Assembly (NCBI GenBank): GCA_900541675.1
Contig: UQKU01000006.1
Coordinates: forward strand, 1-64,000
Origin: an uncultured Collinsella sp.
Lineage (GTDB): Bacteria > Actinomycetota > Coriobacteriia > Coriobacteriales > Coriobacteriaceae
Reading direction: 5' to 3'
DNA: 64,000 nt
Shown here piece by piece: positions 63,832 through 64,000 of the stretch (positions are counted from its first letter, which is position 1; each line of letters starts with the position of its first letter). A model generated the notes under the pieces. That model ran no database searches. It worked only from the letters and a program-made list of their open reading frames with translations, and was not told the origin of the DNA. The position numbers were made by a program, and so were the translations under genes.

Positions 63832-64000
63832 GGTAGTCCCTTCGTACGCGCGGCCCCTGGTCGTCGGTGCGCAAGCGCGCCGACGGGTCCGAATTCAAGT
63901 CGATCCGATTATATCCGCCACCCGTATTGCGCGGCGTCGGTCGTTGCGGGCGACTCTGCGGCGCCGAGCGCGGACGGGCATCCGACTCCGAAGCAAAACC
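63821..64000 (-). CDS. C-terminal tail of an FtsW-like gene (partial)
   Basis: 59 codons in frame to the window end and stopping inside murG (TAA 63821-63823). The tail is basic and Arg/Pro-rich with YNRIDLNSDPSARLR, the kind of cytoplasmic tail seen on FtsW in this group. The identity is inferred mainly from position directly before murG. Confidence 0.5.
   Translation of the reverse strand, partial: GFASESDARPRSAPQSRPQRPTPRNTGGGYNRIDLNSDPSARLRTDDQGPRVRRDYHDR

Overview
The window looks like chromosome from a gut Coriobacteriia, most likely Collinsella. This is inferred from about 60% GC, strong C/G third-position codon preference, an actinobacterial division-gene order (ftsW-murG-murC-murB-ftsQ-ftsZ-pgeF, then yggS-sepF-yggT-divIVA) and anaerobic enzymes. 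No database search was possible. No prophage, insertion sequence or CRISPR array was seen; apart from the first kilobase the window reads as core genome.

Layout. 1-1.4 kb: an AbiEi-like gene that seems to lack its C-terminus, then tRNA-Pro and tRNA-Gly. 1.5-6.1 kb: brnQ, then a selenium operon selD-yedF-DUF3343-csd, in which selD itself has an in-frame UGA (selenocysteine). 6.1-9.9 kb: two double-cubane-cluster reductase paralogues with one ATP-dependent activase, headed by a short leader ORF. 10-15.5 kb: molybdenum cofactor and uptake genes moeA-mogA-modA-modB-modC, with a palindrome-rich promoter before modA and an unusual N-terminal domain on ModB. 15.7-23.6 kb: CLC antiporter, lipid kinase, release-factor-like protein, xpt, MFS pump, metY, a C_GCAxxG_C_C protein and a YigZ protein. 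23.9-25.7 kb: rnpB and rpsA. 26-34.6 kb: HAD hydrolases, cysteine desulfidase, rpiB, ndk, argG-argH. 34.9-46.6 kb: polA, an M18 aminopeptidase, yaaA, a TPP riboswitch with thiC, thiD, an SGNH hydrolase, a PARG-like protein and a Bax-inhibitor-1 protein. 46.8-49.4 kb: Pit phosphate transporter with its DUF47 partner and a nitroreductase. 49.5-64 kb: divIVA-yggT-sepF-yggS, phoU and pstBACS, pgeF, ftsZ, ftsQ, murB, murC, murG and the end of an ftsW-like gene. The phosphate uptake operon sits inside the division cluster, and its first gene pstS overlaps pgeF by 4 bp.

The most unusual content lies between genes. The window holds several families of structured intergenic repeats: (1) four composite hairpins with freely varying but complementary outer arms around a conserved internal-loop core, all just downstream of minus-strand genes (6959, 8258, 23778, 26871); (2) three 67-bp hairpins of identical length, one pair of copies differing by a compensated base pair (1086, 18187, 39195); (3) three 55-bp inverted repeats in a row with about 80-bp period (43215-43430); (4) two large single inverted repeats (34603-34736 and 48595-48702). 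Nearly all sit next to stop codons. They look like structured 3'-UTR elements or mobile REP/MITE-like DNA; no enzyme that could mobilise them is in the window.

How the genes work together: selenium supply (SelD, YedF, DUF3343, Csd), low-potential iron-sulfur reductases and Mo-cofactor supply suggest an anaerobe that depends on Se- and Mo-enzymes. The Pst, Pit and PhoU proteins form the phosphate module. The last 14 kb is the peptidoglycan and division cluster.
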